Shown here piece after piece: positions 26,399 through 35,529 of a stretch of 64,000 nucleotides of DNA (position 1 is its first letter; each line of letters begins with the position of its first letter). The DNA is from an uncultured Nitrospina sp. (GTDB lineage Bacteria > Nitrospinota > Nitrospinia > Nitrospinales > VA-1): the NCBI GenBank assembly GCA_937891765.1, contig CALAGQ010000002.1, positions 22,338-86,337 of the forward strand, in the 5' to 3' direction. Below the pieces are notes generated by a model. It saw only the letters and a list, made by a program, of their open reading frames with translations, made no database searches and was not told the origin of the DNA. A program made the position numbers and the translations under genes.

Positions 26399-26608
26399 AT
26401 GAAACTAAGAACAGGCGATAACCTTTATGAGCCATTTTCCAGAAATACTGGAGAGATCACTTCTATCATAGAGCACCCAGAGGGAAAGGTCGTCAAGGTC
26501 CGTTGGCGCATACCCGGTGAACTACCCCATGACACCGAACTATTTTACAAAAAAGTTCAAAGGTGCGTTCGGGACGGACTCTACGAACACACCCCAAAAC
26601 AGGATTAG
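26399..26608 (+). CDS. Small hypothetical protein (69 aa)
   Basis: The 69-residue protein (GDNLYEPFSRNTGEITSIIE, then KVVKVRWRIPGELPHDTE) looks like a small SH3-like beta-barrel, in which a Gly-containing strand precedes VVKVRWR. I do not recognise the family. It sits between divergent small genes with no ribosome binding site of note. Confidence 0.5.
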   Translation: MKLRTGDNLYEPFSRNTGEITSIIEHPEGKVVKVRWRIPGELPHDTELFYKKVQRCVRDGLYEHTPKQD

Positions 26609-26620
26609 ATAAAGTAGCTC

Positions 26621-26905
26621 TTAATGTTTGTAGACGGTATGTGAAGGACGGCCCGCAAGGATATTTTCTTTACCCCAATTCACCACATTTTTAAATTTTT
26701 CCGATTGCATAAATTCATTAAATGCTTCCTCAGCACTCCACTCTGACACAATCAGGTATGATTGAGCATCGTTCACATCCTTGTATAAAAATGATTTCGA
26801 ATGCCCCTCCATCTCATTCATGACTTTTATGACAGCATCAAAGGCATCTTCGAAAATCTTTTCTTTTCCGGGAATCATTTTATAGTTCATTCCTATCGTA
26901 ACCAC
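26621..26905 (-). CDS. Antibiotic biosynthesis monooxygenase (ABM) domain protein
   Basis: The 94-residue ferredoxin-like-fold protein starts with GTG (26905) preceded by AAGGAGAG. The pattern MNYKMIPGKEKIFEDAF, EGHSKSFLYKDVND and YLIVSEWSAEEAFNEFMQSE is typical of ABM-domain proteins, which include haem-degrading and quinol monooxygenases. No residues for haem ligation can be assigned. Monooxygenase activity on a small phenol or quinol is only a possibility. Confidence 0.8.
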   Translation of the reverse strand: MVTIGMNYKMIPGKEKIFEDAFDAVIKVMNEMEGHSKSFLYKDVNDAQSYLIVSEWSAEEAFNEFMQSEKFKNVVNWGKENILAGRPSHTVYKH

Positions 26906-26942
26906 GTCTCTCTCCTTTGTGAAATTCTAATAATTAAATTGT

Positions 26943-27953
26943 TCAGGCAACAAGTTCCAGATGATCGGCATCTTGTTGCAAAATAATCGAATCCAAACCA
27001 AAAATATTCTTAATGACGGAAATATTCTCCTTTTTATGTCCCAGATAAACAGATACCTTTCTGGAGGGCACCTTGAAAGTAACCGATAAAGGAACCTGTT
27101 TCAATCCCCGGATCATCTTTATCATTTGCTCCCGGGCAATACGGCTATCCACCAGATAGCGGAATGCCGGATGAAAAGGCCCATCAACATAATTCTCCAG
27201 CAAGGATTTATCGGGATGCAAGCCCACCCTGATAACAGCAATACCGGCCTTTTCAAATTGGATAACGGCTTCCTTCACAGCTTCAATCATTCTTTCCAAG
27301 CTCCATGGAGTATAAGTGCGATCTTGATACATATCAAATAATCCGGTATTTTTAATGACCAGCGTTGGATAAATCCTGACAAAATTCGGCCTAAGTTCTA
27401 TGACATCCTTCACCGATTTTTGGAATTTTTGTTCGCTGTCGCCGGGAAGACCGGGCATTAATTGCAAACCCAAACGAAATCCCCTCTCTCGAATTTTTCT
27501 GACGGCAGACTGAATCACGTCAAAAGGACATTCACGCCCTACCAACTCCAAGACTTCATGATCAGTGGATTGTATCCCCAGCTCCACCGTTTCAACATGG
27601 TTTTCAGCTAATAATGAAAGCCTGTCATCATCAATGAACAAAGCATGGGTGGAAACCCGAATCGATTGGATTTGTCCCGATAAAATCCACGGCTGAACCG
27701 AGGACAACAAATATTTCTGCCGCTCCAGAGGAATACCGGTAAAACTTCCGCCGAAAAAAGCCAGCTCTCTTCTTTCAGGGAGTCGATTCAGATCCAACCC
27801 TTCTAAATGAGTGCGTAGAGTTTCTTTCAACATATTTCTGTCCGTCTTCTTTTCTGTGCCCGTTATTTTAGCCTGATTACAAAACGAGCACCGGTAAGGG
27901 CACCCTTCATGCGACACAAAAACCGGAACGATCAAATATTTTTTCTTTTTCAC
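26943..27953 (-). CDS. Radical SAM protein (Elp3-like)
   Basis: The 336-residue protein has the radical SAM cluster motif CPYRCSFC (C18, C22, C25) near its N-terminus, followed by FFGGSFTGIP, VSTHALFIDDDRL and VELGIQSTDHEVLE, as in Elp3/YtqA-type radical SAM proteins. It lacks the GNAT domain of full Elp3. In many bacteria such a gene lies near rnc, and here it is the last gene of the minus-strand run that begins with the fatty-acid operon and rnc. The substrate is unknown; tRNA modification is a possibility. The start is GTG. Confidence 0.88.
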   Translation of the reverse strand: MKKKKYLIVPVFVSHEGCPYRCSFCNQAKITGTEKKTDRNMLKETLRTHLEGLDLNRLPERRELAFFGGSFTGIPLERQKYLLSSVQPWILSGQIQSIRVSTHALFIDDDRLSLLAENHVETVELGIQSTDHEVLELVGRECPFDVIQSAVRKIRERGFRLGLQLMPGLPGDSEQKFQKSVKDVIELRPNFVRIYPTLVIKNTGLFDMYQDRTYTPWSLERMIEAVKEAVIQFEKAGIAVIRVGLHPDKSLLENYVDGPFHPAFRYLVDSRIAREQMIKMIRGLKQVPLSVTFKVPSRKVSVYLGHKKENISVIKNIFGLDSIILQQDADHLELVA

Positions 27954-27981
27954 GGGTTAAGAAGTCAATTAACGGAAGAAA

Positions 27982-28182
27982 TCAAAACAAACCGGACAGG
28001 TAATGGAAAAACTGGTTGAGAGACCGCCAGATACCTATTAAGACAAGGACTAAAAAAAAACCTGCCAAAGCCATACTGAAACCAAATATGATTTTTGACG
28101 TGATGGTTTCCGGCTCGAAGCGAGGAGGTTCTTTGTCCTGAGGAATAGGATCTCTTTCATAGGGAAGTCTATTATTCGCCAT
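27982..28182 (-). CDS. Small single-TM protein (66 aa)
   Basis: The protein has a Pro- and Glu-rich cytoplasmic N-terminus (YERDPIPQDKEPPRFEPE) and one membrane helix (IIFGFSMALAGFFLVLVLIG) followed by a short amphipathic tail. I do not recognise it. It lies in a run of closely spaced minus-strand genes between the cyclic-nucleotide-binding and radical SAM genes. Confidence 0.6.
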   Translation of the reverse strand: MANNRLPYERDPIPQDKEPPRFEPETITSKIIFGFSMALAGFFLVLVLIGIWRSLNQFFHYLSGLF

Positions 28183-28200
28183 AATGAGTTCAATTCAAAT

Positions 28201-28638
28201 TTACTGGCGCCGATACATTTTTTCAAACTCAACCTTAAAAGACGCCATAGCGGAATTCATTTCATCAAGCCGTTTGCTAATTATTTTTAAAAGATGGTCC
28301 TTAAATTTATTCAGGATGGCAGGATCAAGCGTTTTTAACAAATACCCATCCATTTTCAGCACAAGCACCCTGTTTTTGGCAATCACATTGGTGGATCTGG
28401 TTTTGCCGGTGATCAATGGAACTTCACCAAATATAGCACCCGGTTTTAGGGTATTGAGTTCCGCATCCGGCACCTCATCCTTGGTAATCGCCAGAACTCC
28501 TTTTAACAGGATAAAAATCGTTGAATCTTTCTCTCCCTGATGAATTACATAATCGCCCTTTTTATGTTCGATAATGTGGCTGTCCAAGTTCGACAGGGTC
28601 TTTTTCTCCGCTGCGGTAAAAGGCTTAAAAAAAATCAA
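28201..28638 (-). CDS. Cyclic-nucleotide-binding domain protein (frame break near 5' end)
   Basis: A single cNMP-binding beta-roll is visible: GDYVIHQGEKDSTIFILLKG, the phosphate-binding-type segment GAIFGEVPLITGKTRSTNV, and a C-terminal helix. No DNA-binding helix-turn-helix follows, so it is a stand-alone CAP_ED domain. The frame as given starts at TTG 28638. The natural N-terminus is probably upstream in another frame: an ATG at 28675 encodes MRNQEALKLLKEIDFF, a typical lead-in, and joins this frame only if the run of eight A (28627-28634) were seven. Sequencing error, mutation or transcriptional slippage could explain this. Confidence 0.75.
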   Translation of the reverse strand: MIFFKPFTAAEKKTLSNLDSHIIEHKKGDYVIHQGEKDSTIFILLKGVLAITKDEVPDAELNTLKPGAIFGEVPLITGKTRSTNVIAKNRVLVLKMDGYLLKTLDPAILNKFKDHLLKIISKRLDEMNSAMASFKVEFEKMYRRQ

Positions 28639-28711
28639 TTTCCTTTAGCAACTTTAAAGCTTCCTGGTTGCGCATCGCTGTTTTCTTTTAAATGGTGAAT
28701 ATTTTTATATT

Positions 28712-29125
28712 CTAAGTTTCATTTTCCTGACATTCCCAGTACCCGTCTGCTGTCCAATGAATATTAATATAATCAGGGAAAATCGTCTGTTTGTCAAAAT
28801 TTGCCAGTTCTAACTGGTCACAGGTCAAGTTAATAGCCCCTTTCAGGTTCGCTCCATGCAAAAAAGAATCCATGAGTTCAGCTCCTTCAAAATCCGCATC
28901 TGAAAGGTTGGCCTCGCTTAAAACCGCCTGAGTCAAATCAGCCCTGACCAGTCTTGCTTTGCGGAGATCCGCTTTGATCAAATAAGCGGCTGTTAAATCT
29001 GCCTCAGTTAAATCCGCCTCATCGAGTTTGGCTCCCATTAACTTGGCGTTACTGAGGTCTACTCCTTTTAACTTATCCTTAGAGGCCTCAATTTCCTTTT
29101 TTCTTAAAATCCAATCTTCCAGCAT
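28712..29125 (-). CDS. Pentapeptide-repeat protein
   Basis: The 137-residue protein contains about fifteen A(D/N)Lxx-type units between residues 20 and 100 (LSNAKLMGAKLDEADLTEAD and onward), forming a right-handed quadrilateral beta-helix. The C-terminal 30 residues (YINIHWTADGYWECQ) are not repetitive. The function of such small soluble pentapeptide proteins is usually unknown; some mimic DNA and inhibit gyrase, but this length and the cytoplasmic context do not settle it. It lies downstream of rnc, 77 bases away. Confidence 0.88.
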   Translation of the reverse strand: MLEDWILRKKEIEASKDKLKGVDLSNAKLMGAKLDEADLTEADLTAAYLIKADLRKARLVRADLTQAVLSEANLSDADFEGAELMDSFLHGANLKGAINLTCDQLELANFDKQTIFPDYINIHWTADGYWECQENET

Positions 29126-29201
29126 GCTCGATAATATCCAAAGGATTAATAACTGTAGGATGCTAATTTAATAAAAAACAGTTCAATTAAAAAGAGGCAC
29201 A

Positions 29202-29921
29202 TCATTCAGAAGGGTCCGAAAAACTTTCCATGGCCATTTTAGCCGCTGCCTGCTCTGCTTCCTTCTTACTTTTCCCTAAACCCTGCCCTTTAACTTTATT
29301 TTTGATCGTCACCGCGACTTCAAATTCTTTTGCATGGTCCGGCCCCAGTTCGTTAACGACTTTGTAGGAGGGAGTGCACACCCACTTATTCTGTGTGTAT
29401 TCCTGGAGCTCACTTTTAAAATCCCTGAATGACCAAGAGTGGGCGAATTTGGATATCTCCACATCTAACAATGGAAGAAATACCTTGGAGGCAGATTCCA
29501 GTGCACCATCTCTGAACAAAGCTCCGGCAACAGCTTCAAAAGTATCTGCCAAGATGGAAGGTTTGTCTCTTCCCCCCGACAAATCTTCTCCCTTTCCGAG
29601 AAGCAGGTATTTGCCCAAGTCTATTTTCCGGGCAAGGTTTGCCAAGCAAGTCTCATTGACCACCGCCGCACGAATTTTTGACAAGGTTCCTTCGGCATAT
29701 TCACTGAATTTATGCACCAAGTAATCGCTTACAATAATATCAAGGACAGAGTCACCCAGAAACTCAAATCGCTCGTTGTGCTTGAGAGATTCGTTTCTTT
29801 CATTTACGTAGGATTTATGAGTCAGGGCTTTATTGAGAAGTCTCAGGTCGGAAAATTCATACCCGAGAGTTTCCTGAAGGGGGGCAACGTCTTTGGCGCG
29901 ATCAGAAGGAACTTCGATCAT
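29202..29921 (-). CDS. rnc: Ribonuclease III
   Basis: The 239-residue enzyme has the RNase III signature NERFEFLGDSVLDIIVSDYL (with the catalytic E and D), DTFEAVAGALFRDG for the second metal-binding Glu, and a C-terminal double-stranded-RNA-binding domain (DFKSELQEYTQNKW ... KSKKEAEQAAAKMAME). It cleaves dsRNA in rRNA precursors and other transcripts. It starts nine bases after fabF, the arrangement found in many bacteria. Confidence 0.96.
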   Translation of the reverse strand: MIEVPSDRAKDVAPLQETLGYEFSDLRLLNKALTHKSYVNERNESLKHNERFEFLGDSVLDIIVSDYLVHKFSEYAEGTLSKIRAAVVNETCLANLARKIDLGKYLLLGKGEDLSGGRDKPSILADTFEAVAGALFRDGALESASKVFLPLLDVEISKFAHSWSFRDFKSELQEYTQNKWVCTPSYKVVNELGPDHAKEFEVAVTIKNKVKGQGLGKSKKEAEQAAAKMAMESFSDPSE

Positions 29922-29929
29922 GGCGGAAA

Positions 29930-31171
29930 TTAATCTAAAAATTTCTTAAAAATAAGGACCCCGTTGGTTCCACCAAAACCAAATGAATTGGAAACGCAAA
30001 CGTTCAAATTTGCTTCGCGGGCGGTATTTGGCACATAATCCAAATCACAGTCAGGATCGGGAGTGGTGTAATTGATAGTCGGCGGAATCACTCCTTTTTG
30101 CATAGCCAGAAGAGTGAAAATTGCTTCGACTCCCCCTGCGGCCCCCAACAAATGCCCGGTCATGGACTTAGTAGAACTGACAGCCAGCTTATAAGCATGA
30201 TCGCCAAACGCGGTTTTGATAGCTTGTGTTTCCGTTGCATCAGCGCCGGTAGAGGTTCCATGCGCATTAATATAATCCACATCTTCTTTATTGATGCCGG
30301 CGTTGTTGAGTGCAAGTTTCAAGCAACGCGCGGCCCCCTCGCCACCTGGAGCGGTCGCCGTAATATGGTAGGCATCGCCATTGAGACCATAGCCAATCAC
30401 TTCGCCATAAATTTTTGCGCCACGTTTTTTGGCAATCTCCATCTCTTCAAGCATAACGACACCGCACCCTTCCCCGATCACAAAACCATCGCGATCTTTA
30501 TCAAAGGGTCGACTGGCACCCTGAGGATCGTCATTGCGAGTCGACAAAGCCTTGGCCGCATTGAAGCCTCCAACACAAAGTGGAGTGATAACAGACTCAG
30601 TACCACCCCCGAACATAATGTCCGCATCACCGTACTGAATAAGCCTTGCGGCTTCCCCGATAGAATGCGTGCCTGTAGCACAAGCCGTGACCACGCAGGA
30701 GTTGGGTCCTTTTGCGCCCATCGTGATTGAGACCTGACCCGATGCCAGATTGGCAATCAACATGGGAATAAAAAAGGGAGTGATTTTCTTCACTCCCTTT
30801 TCATTTAAAATATTGTGATATTTTTCAAGGGCGGGTAGTCCACACAGACCTACCCCGACTATGACGCCGACCCGCTCTGCGTTCTGCTCATTGATCTCAA
30901 TACCAGAATCCTCCAAAGCCATTTTACTGCAAGCCACGGCATAATGGATAAACCGGTCCATCTTCTTTACTTCTTTATGGTCTATGTATTGTTCTGGATC
31001 GAACCCCTGGACTTCTCCGGCGATTTTGACAGGAAAGTCTTCATCAGGAGTGAAGCTTTTAATGAAATCCACTCCGGAACGGCCTTCAAACAAAGCCGTT
31101 TCGTTTTCACTCACCCCAATACCCAAAGGTGAAATGATCCCCAATCCAGTAATGACAACACGTCTTTTCAT
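29930..31171 (-). CDS. fabF: 3-oxoacyl-ACP synthase II (FabF)
   Basis: The 413-residue condensing enzyme has the active-site cysteine in VVTACATGTHSIGEAARLI, the two histidines in NAHGTSTGADATE and KSMTGHLLGAAGG, and the usual FGFGGTNG close to the C-terminus. FabF elongates acyl-ACP with malonyl-ACP in type II fatty acid synthesis. It lies directly after acpP, with 29 bases between them. Confidence 0.97.
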   Translation of the reverse strand: MKRRVVITGLGIISPLGIGVSENETALFEGRSGVDFIKSFTPDEDFPVKIAGEVQGFDPEQYIDHKEVKKMDRFIHYAVACSKMALEDSGIEINEQNAERVGVIVGVGLCGLPALEKYHNILNEKGVKKITPFFIPMLIANLASGQVSITMGAKGPNSCVVTACATGTHSIGEAARLIQYGDADIMFGGGTESVITPLCVGGFNAAKALSTRNDDPQGASRPFDKDRDGFVIGEGCGVVMLEEMEIAKKRGAKIYGEVIGYGLNGDAYHITATAPGGEGAARCLKLALNNAGINKEDVDYINAHGTSTGADATETQAIKTAFGDHAYKLAVSSTKSMTGHLLGAAGGVEAIFTLLAMQKGVIPPTINYTTPDPDCDLDYVPNTAREANLNVCVSNSFGFGGTNGVLIFKKFLD

Positions 31172-31200
31172 CCATGCACCTTGGAGATTATGATGACCAC

Positions 31201-31434
31201 TCAGTTGGTTCGGCTGGTTATATAACTTGTAGCATCCTGAACTGTGGCTATTTTTTCAGCCTCTTCATCGGGAATTTCAATATCAAATTCCTCCTCAAGA
31301 GCCATCACTAATTCGACCGTGTCCAGAGAATCGGCCCCAAGGTCATCAATAAAAGACGCCTCTGGAGTCACCTGTTTTTCATCAACACCCAACTGATCAA
31401 CAATAATTTCCTTAACTTTTTCTTCAACTGACAT
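31201..31434 (-). CDS. acpP: Acyl carrier protein
   Basis: The 77-residue acidic protein has the phosphopantetheine attachment serine in [12 protein letters not shown] (Ser within DSL) and the standard four-helix ACP pattern ([13 protein letters not shown] at the start, [12 protein letters not shown] near the end). It carries the growing acyl chain for the fab enzymes encoded on either side. Confidence 0.98.
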   Translation of the reverse strand: MSVEEKVKEIIVDQLGVDEKQVTPEASFIDDLGADSLDTVELVMALEEEFDIEIPDEEAEKIATVQDATSYITSRTN

Positions 31435-31452
31435 AATTGCTCCTTGTTGAAA

Positions 31453-32193
31453 TCACATCAACATACCACCGTTTAAATTAATGACCTGCCCAGTAATATA
31501 ACTGGACCTATCTGAAACTAAAAAAGAAACACAACGCGCCACATCTTCAGGCAACCCCAATCTTGCCAAGGGAATTTGCTCAATCAATTTCTGGCGCACT
31601 GACTCATCTAAAACCCGTGTCATTTCTGTATCGATAAAACCGGGTGCCACCGCATTCACCCTGATCCCTCGGGATGCTACCTCTCGAGCCAGAGTTTTTG
31701 TCAAACCAATAACCCCGGCCTTGGATGCCGAGTAATTGGCCTGGCCAAAATTACCCATCACCCCAACGATTGACGCAATATTGACAATCGCCCCACTCTT
31801 TTGTTTCATCATATGCTTTGCCGCTTGCTGGCTACAAAGAAAACTTCCCTTCAGGTTGATATCGAGAACCAGATCCCAATCACTTTCTTTCATGCGAACC
31901 ATCAAACCGTCGCGGGTGATGCCCGCGTTATTGACCACGATATCTACCGGTTTTTTATCTTTCAGAATGAAATCAAAAACCTGTCGCACCTCAGCGGCGT
32001 TTGAAACATCGATCTTAACTGCGGAAGCAGACCCGCCATTTTTATTGATCTCCTCGGCCGTAGCCTCGGCCCCTTCCAGATTCACATCCCCCAGTACTAC
32101 ATGAGCTCCTGCCCGGGTCAGCTCCTCACCGATGGTTCTACCAATTCCCTGAGCTCCGCCAGTGACCAAAGCCACCTTATCTTTCAGTTCCAT
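31453..32193 (-). CDS. fabG: 3-oxoacyl-ACP reductase (FabG)
   Basis: The 246-residue SDR has the NADPH loop TGGAQGIGRTIG, NNAG (VVNNAGITRDGLM), the catalytic Ser in NIASIVGVMG and the Tyr-x3-Lys in YSASKAGVIGLTK. It reduces 3-oxoacyl-ACP to the 3-hydroxy form. Gene order (fabD-fabG-acpP) and length are standard. Confidence 0.97.
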   Translation of the reverse strand: MELKDKVALVTGGAQGIGRTIGEELTRAGAHVVLGDVNLEGAEATAEEINKNGGSASAVKIDVSNAAEVRQVFDFILKDKKPVDIVVNNAGITRDGLMVRMKESDWDLVLDINLKGSFLCSQQAAKHMMKQKSGAIVNIASIVGVMGNFGQANYSASKAGVIGLTKTLAREVASRGIRVNAVAPGFIDTEMTRVLDESVRQKLIEQIPLARLGLPEDVARCVSFLVSDRSSYITGQVINLNGGMLM

Positions 32194-32218
32194 TAAAATT
32201 CCTGTTCGAACGATTGAG

Positions 32219-33160
32219 TCAACTGCCGTTTAAAGCGGCCAGGGTTTGCGACAAACTTTCGCGATCTCCCACCTGATAACAATTGATATCTCTATTAAAC
32301 CTTTTTATCAGGCCGGATAAAACTTTCCCTGATCCTAATTCAATGACCGTATCAATACTCTGATCCACTAGCACCTGCATCGTTTCCGACCATCGCACAG
32401 GAGAACAAACCTGTTTAACAAGAGCTGCTCTGGCTTCGCTTCCTTTGGTGATGGGTTTGGCCTCGATGTTGGTGATTACTGGAAAGGACAGGTCGTGAAA
32501 CTCGGTCTGCTCTAATTCTTTTTGAAGCTTGATCTCAGCCGGCTTCATAAGAGCGCTGTGAAACGGAGCACTCACCGGCAAGGGCACGGCTTTTTTTGCG
32601 CCAGCTTGCAAGGCTCTTTCAGAGACCTGCAAAACGGCTTCCTTATGGCCTGCGATGACCGTTTGCACAGGACTGTTCAAATTAGCAGGCTGAACGATGC
32701 AGGACTCTTCAGAAACCTGATCGCACAATTCCTGAAGCGTATCAATAGGCAATCCTATAATGGCAGCCATTGTCCCCACTCCAATCGGAACTGCTTCCTG
32801 CATAAATTGACCCCGTAATCGGACCAACCTTACCGCATCCTTAAATCGAAGAGCTCCTGCAGAAACCAAGGCAGAAAATTCACCCAGGCTATGGCCTGCC
32901 GCAACTACCGAATCTATACCATTTTCCCTTAATATTTTCAAGGCCATTGTACTATGCACCAGTAGCGCCGGCTGGGTATTTTCCGTCATCTTCAAAGTTT
33001 CTTCAGGGCCATTAAAACAAATATTTGCAAGGTCATAGCCTAAAACCTCATTGGCCTCTTCCAGCAGTTCACGAGCCGATGGCACATGGTCATACAAGTC
33101 TTTACCCATACCCACAAACTGGGAACCCTGACCGGGAAAAACAAAAGCAATTTTTACCAT
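32219..33160 (-). CDS. fabD: Malonyl-CoA:ACP transacylase (FabD)
   Basis: The 313-residue protein has the N-terminal FVFPGQGSQFVGMGKDLYD, the nucleophile Ser in GHSLGEFSALVSAGAL and the active-site His in PVSAPFHSALMKP. It loads malonyl groups from CoA onto ACP. Its start overlaps the fabH stop by seven bases, indicating translational coupling. Confidence 0.97.
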   Translation of the reverse strand: MVKIAFVFPGQGSQFVGMGKDLYDHVPSARELLEEANEVLGYDLANICFNGPEETLKMTENTQPALLVHSTMALKILRENGIDSVVAAGHSLGEFSALVSAGALRFKDAVRLVRLRGQFMQEAVPIGVGTMAAIIGLPIDTLQELCDQVSEESCIVQPANLNSPVQTVIAGHKEAVLQVSERALQAGAKKAVPLPVSAPFHSALMKPAEIKLQKELEQTEFHDLSFPVITNIEAKPITKGSEARAALVKQVCSPVRWSETMQVLVDQSIDTVIELGSGKVLSGLIKRFNRDINCYQVGDRESLSQTLAALNGS

Positions 33161-34149
33161 TTGATCACCGCCGATCCCCAGGTCAGCCCCGCCCCAACGA
33201 CCCCCAGCACAGAAGTATCCCCAGGTTGAATACGTCCACTGCGTTTCGCCTCATCAATCCCGATCGGGATAGAAGCTCCAGAGGTATTGCCATATTTATG
33301 GATGTTCATGAACACTTTCTCCATCGGGTAATTCAACCTTTCAGCAACCGCGCTGATAATCCTCTGGTTGGCTTGATGCGGAACCAAAAGCCCGACTTCC
33401 TCCATGCTCAAACCATTAAACTCCAAAGCCTCGCGAATCACGTCGGTCATTCTTTTAACAGCGACTTTGAACGTCGCATTGCCCGACATTTTGATGAAGT
33501 ATTTTTTGTCATCGATATCCTGTTTATTGACCCCTGTCCTGCCAATTCCACCGGGAACGCAGATCAAATCCGACAAGCGCCCGTCCGAATAAATATGTGT
33601 CGACAAAATTCCCAGAGGTTCTTCTCGCTCTTCGCACTTCAGCAATAAGGCCCCTGCCCCATCCCCAAAAAGAATACAGGTGGATCTGTCCGTCCAATCC
33701 ACAATTCTGGAATTGACCTCACTGCCGATAAGAAGAATATTTTTGTAACGACCATTTTTCAAATACTGCTCGGCAATAGAAAGACCGAAAACAAATCCGG
33801 AACACACCGCAGAAATATCATAAGCCGCTGAGTTGAAAGCTTGCAATTCATTTTGCACAAAACAGGCGGTGGAAGGAAACAACACATCCGGACTGGAAGT
33901 GCAGACAATGATCATATCCACATCATCTGCACCAATCCCACTCGCTTCCAATGCCTGCTTCCCCGCTTTAGCCGCCATCGTGGAAGCAGACTCATCATCA
34001 GCAGCAATCCGTCGCTCGCGGATTCCTGTCCGCTCAATGATCCACTCATCGGAGGTATTCAGGGTTTTTTCGAGGTCTTGATTGGTGAGGATCTTTTCCG
34101 GCAAATAAGCGCCGGTTCCCAAGACTACAGCCGTATTATGAGAGGTCAT
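33154..34149 (-). CDS. fabH: 3-oxoacyl-ACP synthase III (FabH)
   Basis: The 331-residue enzyme has the catalytic Cys in ISAVCSGFVFGLSIAEQYL, the His in VPHQANQRI and the Asn in YGNTSGASIPI. FabH starts fatty acid synthesis by condensing acetyl-CoA with malonyl-ACP. It follows plsX by 12 bases. Confidence 0.97.
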   Translation of the reverse strand: MTSHNTAVVLGTGAYLPEKILTNQDLEKTLNTSDEWIIERTGIRERRIAADDESASTMAAKAGKQALEASGIGADDVDMIIVCTSSPDVLFPSTACFVQNELQAFNSAAYDISAVCSGFVFGLSIAEQYLKNGRYKNILLIGSEVNSRIVDWTDRSTCILFGDGAGALLLKCEEREEPLGILSTHIYSDGRLSDLICVPGGIGRTGVNKQDIDDKKYFIKMSGNATFKVAVKRMTDVIREALEFNGLSMEEVGLLVPHQANQRIISAVAERLNYPMEKVFMNIHKYGNTSGASIPIGIDEAKRSGRIQPGDTSVLGVVGAGLTWGSAVIKW

Positions 34150-34161
34150 GATATGAAGTGT

Positions 34162-35262
34162 TTAGTCAGTGCTTTTGTTGGCGGGTTTATCGGTCTCGTC
34201 AGAGTCAGCACCAAAAGCTATATCTTTGATCTGTTTCCAAATATTTCCTTTGGCCGCTTCCACATCCGTCAAATTGGATTCAATGCCTTGCTGAATATGT
34301 GCGTTGATATCCTTCTCGCTCAATTCGCGAGCCCGGTTGATCGCATTTTTGATCGCTTTCGGCGAAGAGCTTCCATGCGCGATGATAACCACTCCGTTCA
34401 CCCCTAAAAGCGGGGCACCACCGGTCTCAGAATAATCTACTTTTTTCTTAAATTGTTCTAACTGGGGTTTCAATAATAAATAACCCAGCTTACTGAGCCA
34501 ACTGCTTTGAAACATGCGCTTGAGATTGGTTCCAATCATTTCTGCCAGACTTTCACTTATTTTGAGCGCCACATTGCCGGTGAATCCGTCACAAACAATC
34601 ACGTCGGCATTGCCTCTATAAACTTCTTTGCCTTCGATATTGCCAATAAAATTAATGTGACTGGCCTTGAGCATTTGAAAGGCCTCCTTGACAATCTCAT
34701 TGCCCTTGCCATCCTCTTCGCCAATACTGAGTAATCCCACTCTGGGGTTTTGCTTGCCGAGAATATACTCGGCGAAAACATGACCCATAATCCCAAACTG
34801 AAACAATTGGTTGGTTTTGCAGTCGACATTGGCGCCAGCATCCAGAAGAATGGCGTCGCCCTTCAAAGTCGGTAATTGAATAGCAATGGCAGGTCGGTCG
34901 ACACCATTTAGCGGTCTTAAAATAACCATCGAATAAGCCAGCACCGCGCCGGTGTTTCCGGCACTCAGAAAAGCCGATGCCGTTCCATCCTTGACAAGGT
35001 CCAAACCAATTTTCATGGAGGATTTGCGTTTCGAGCGCAGGACTTTACCTGGGCTGTCGTGCATTTCCACTACCTCATCAGCGTGGACGACTTCAATTGG
35101 AAGATTATGATCGGGATCGAATCGATCCAAAACCGCATGGATTCGATCGGATATACCGGTGAGAATGATTTCCGTTTCATATTCCCTCGCTGCCAGAACA
35201 GCACCTTCTACAGCCGCTTCTGGAGCATGATCGCCACCCATGGCGTCAACCACGATTTTCAT
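34162..35262 (-). CDS. plsX: Phosphate acyltransferase PlsX
   Basis: The 366-residue protein begins KIVVDAMGGDHAPEAAVEGA, the diagnostic PlsX N-terminus, and contains SAGNTGAVLAYSM and DGFTGNVALK. PlsX converts acyl-ACP to acyl-phosphate for phospholipid synthesis by PlsY/PlsC. The C-terminal ~30 residues (after AKGNIWKQIK) are a charged, poorly conserved extension. Rare among its neighbours, it sits in the standard rpmF-plsX-fabH order. Confidence 0.97.
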   Translation of the reverse strand: MKIVVDAMGGDHAPEAAVEGAVLAAREYETEIILTGISDRIHAVLDRFDPDHNLPIEVVHADEVVEMHDSPGKVLRSKRKSSMKIGLDLVKDGTASAFLSAGNTGAVLAYSMVILRPLNGVDRPAIAIQLPTLKGDAILLDAGANVDCKTNQLFQFGIMGHVFAEYILGKQNPRVGLLSIGEEDGKGNEIVKEAFQMLKASHINFIGNIEGKEVYRGNADVIVCDGFTGNVALKISESLAEMIGTNLKRMFQSSWLSKLGYLLLKPQLEQFKKKVDYSETGGAPLLGVNGVVIIAHGSSSPKAIKNAINRARELSEKDINAHIQQGIESNLTDVEAAKGNIWKQIKDIAFGADSDETDKPANKSTD

Positions 35263-35337
35263 TTCAGGATTGACTCCTTTTCAACGAGCGTTGGGAATTA
35301 TCGAGAGGAATACAAGTGACCAAGCAGTGACGAGGTA

Positions 35338-35520
35338 TTAAACCGCTTCGACTGCCATAATTTCCTTGCCTTTGTAATAGCCACAATGCCCACAGATGTG
35401 GTGCGGGCGAGCCATCTCATGGCACTGGGGGCACTCTGTATAGGCAGGAAGGCTGAGGCCATCGTGAGACCGACGCATTCCTTTTTTGGATTTAGATGTT
35501 TTCTTCTTTGGGACTGCCAT
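35338..35520 (-). CDS. rpmF: 50S ribosomal protein L32
   Basis: The 60-residue protein starts [20 protein letters not shown] and has the L32 zinc ribbon with CPQC and CGHCGYYKG (four cysteines retained), so it is the zinc-binding form. It is encoded nine bases after the YceD gene, the usual partner, and upstream of plsX. Confidence 0.97.
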   Translation of the reverse strand: MAVPKKKTSKSKKGMRRSHDGLSLPAYTECPQCHEMARPHHICGHCGYYKGKEIMAVEAV

Positions 35521-35529
35521 GATATCTCC

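Noticed and set aside
28184..28540. Plus-strand open frame over the cyclic-nucleotide-binding gene
   Set aside because: It is a shadow of the minus-strand gene, which has a clear domain.
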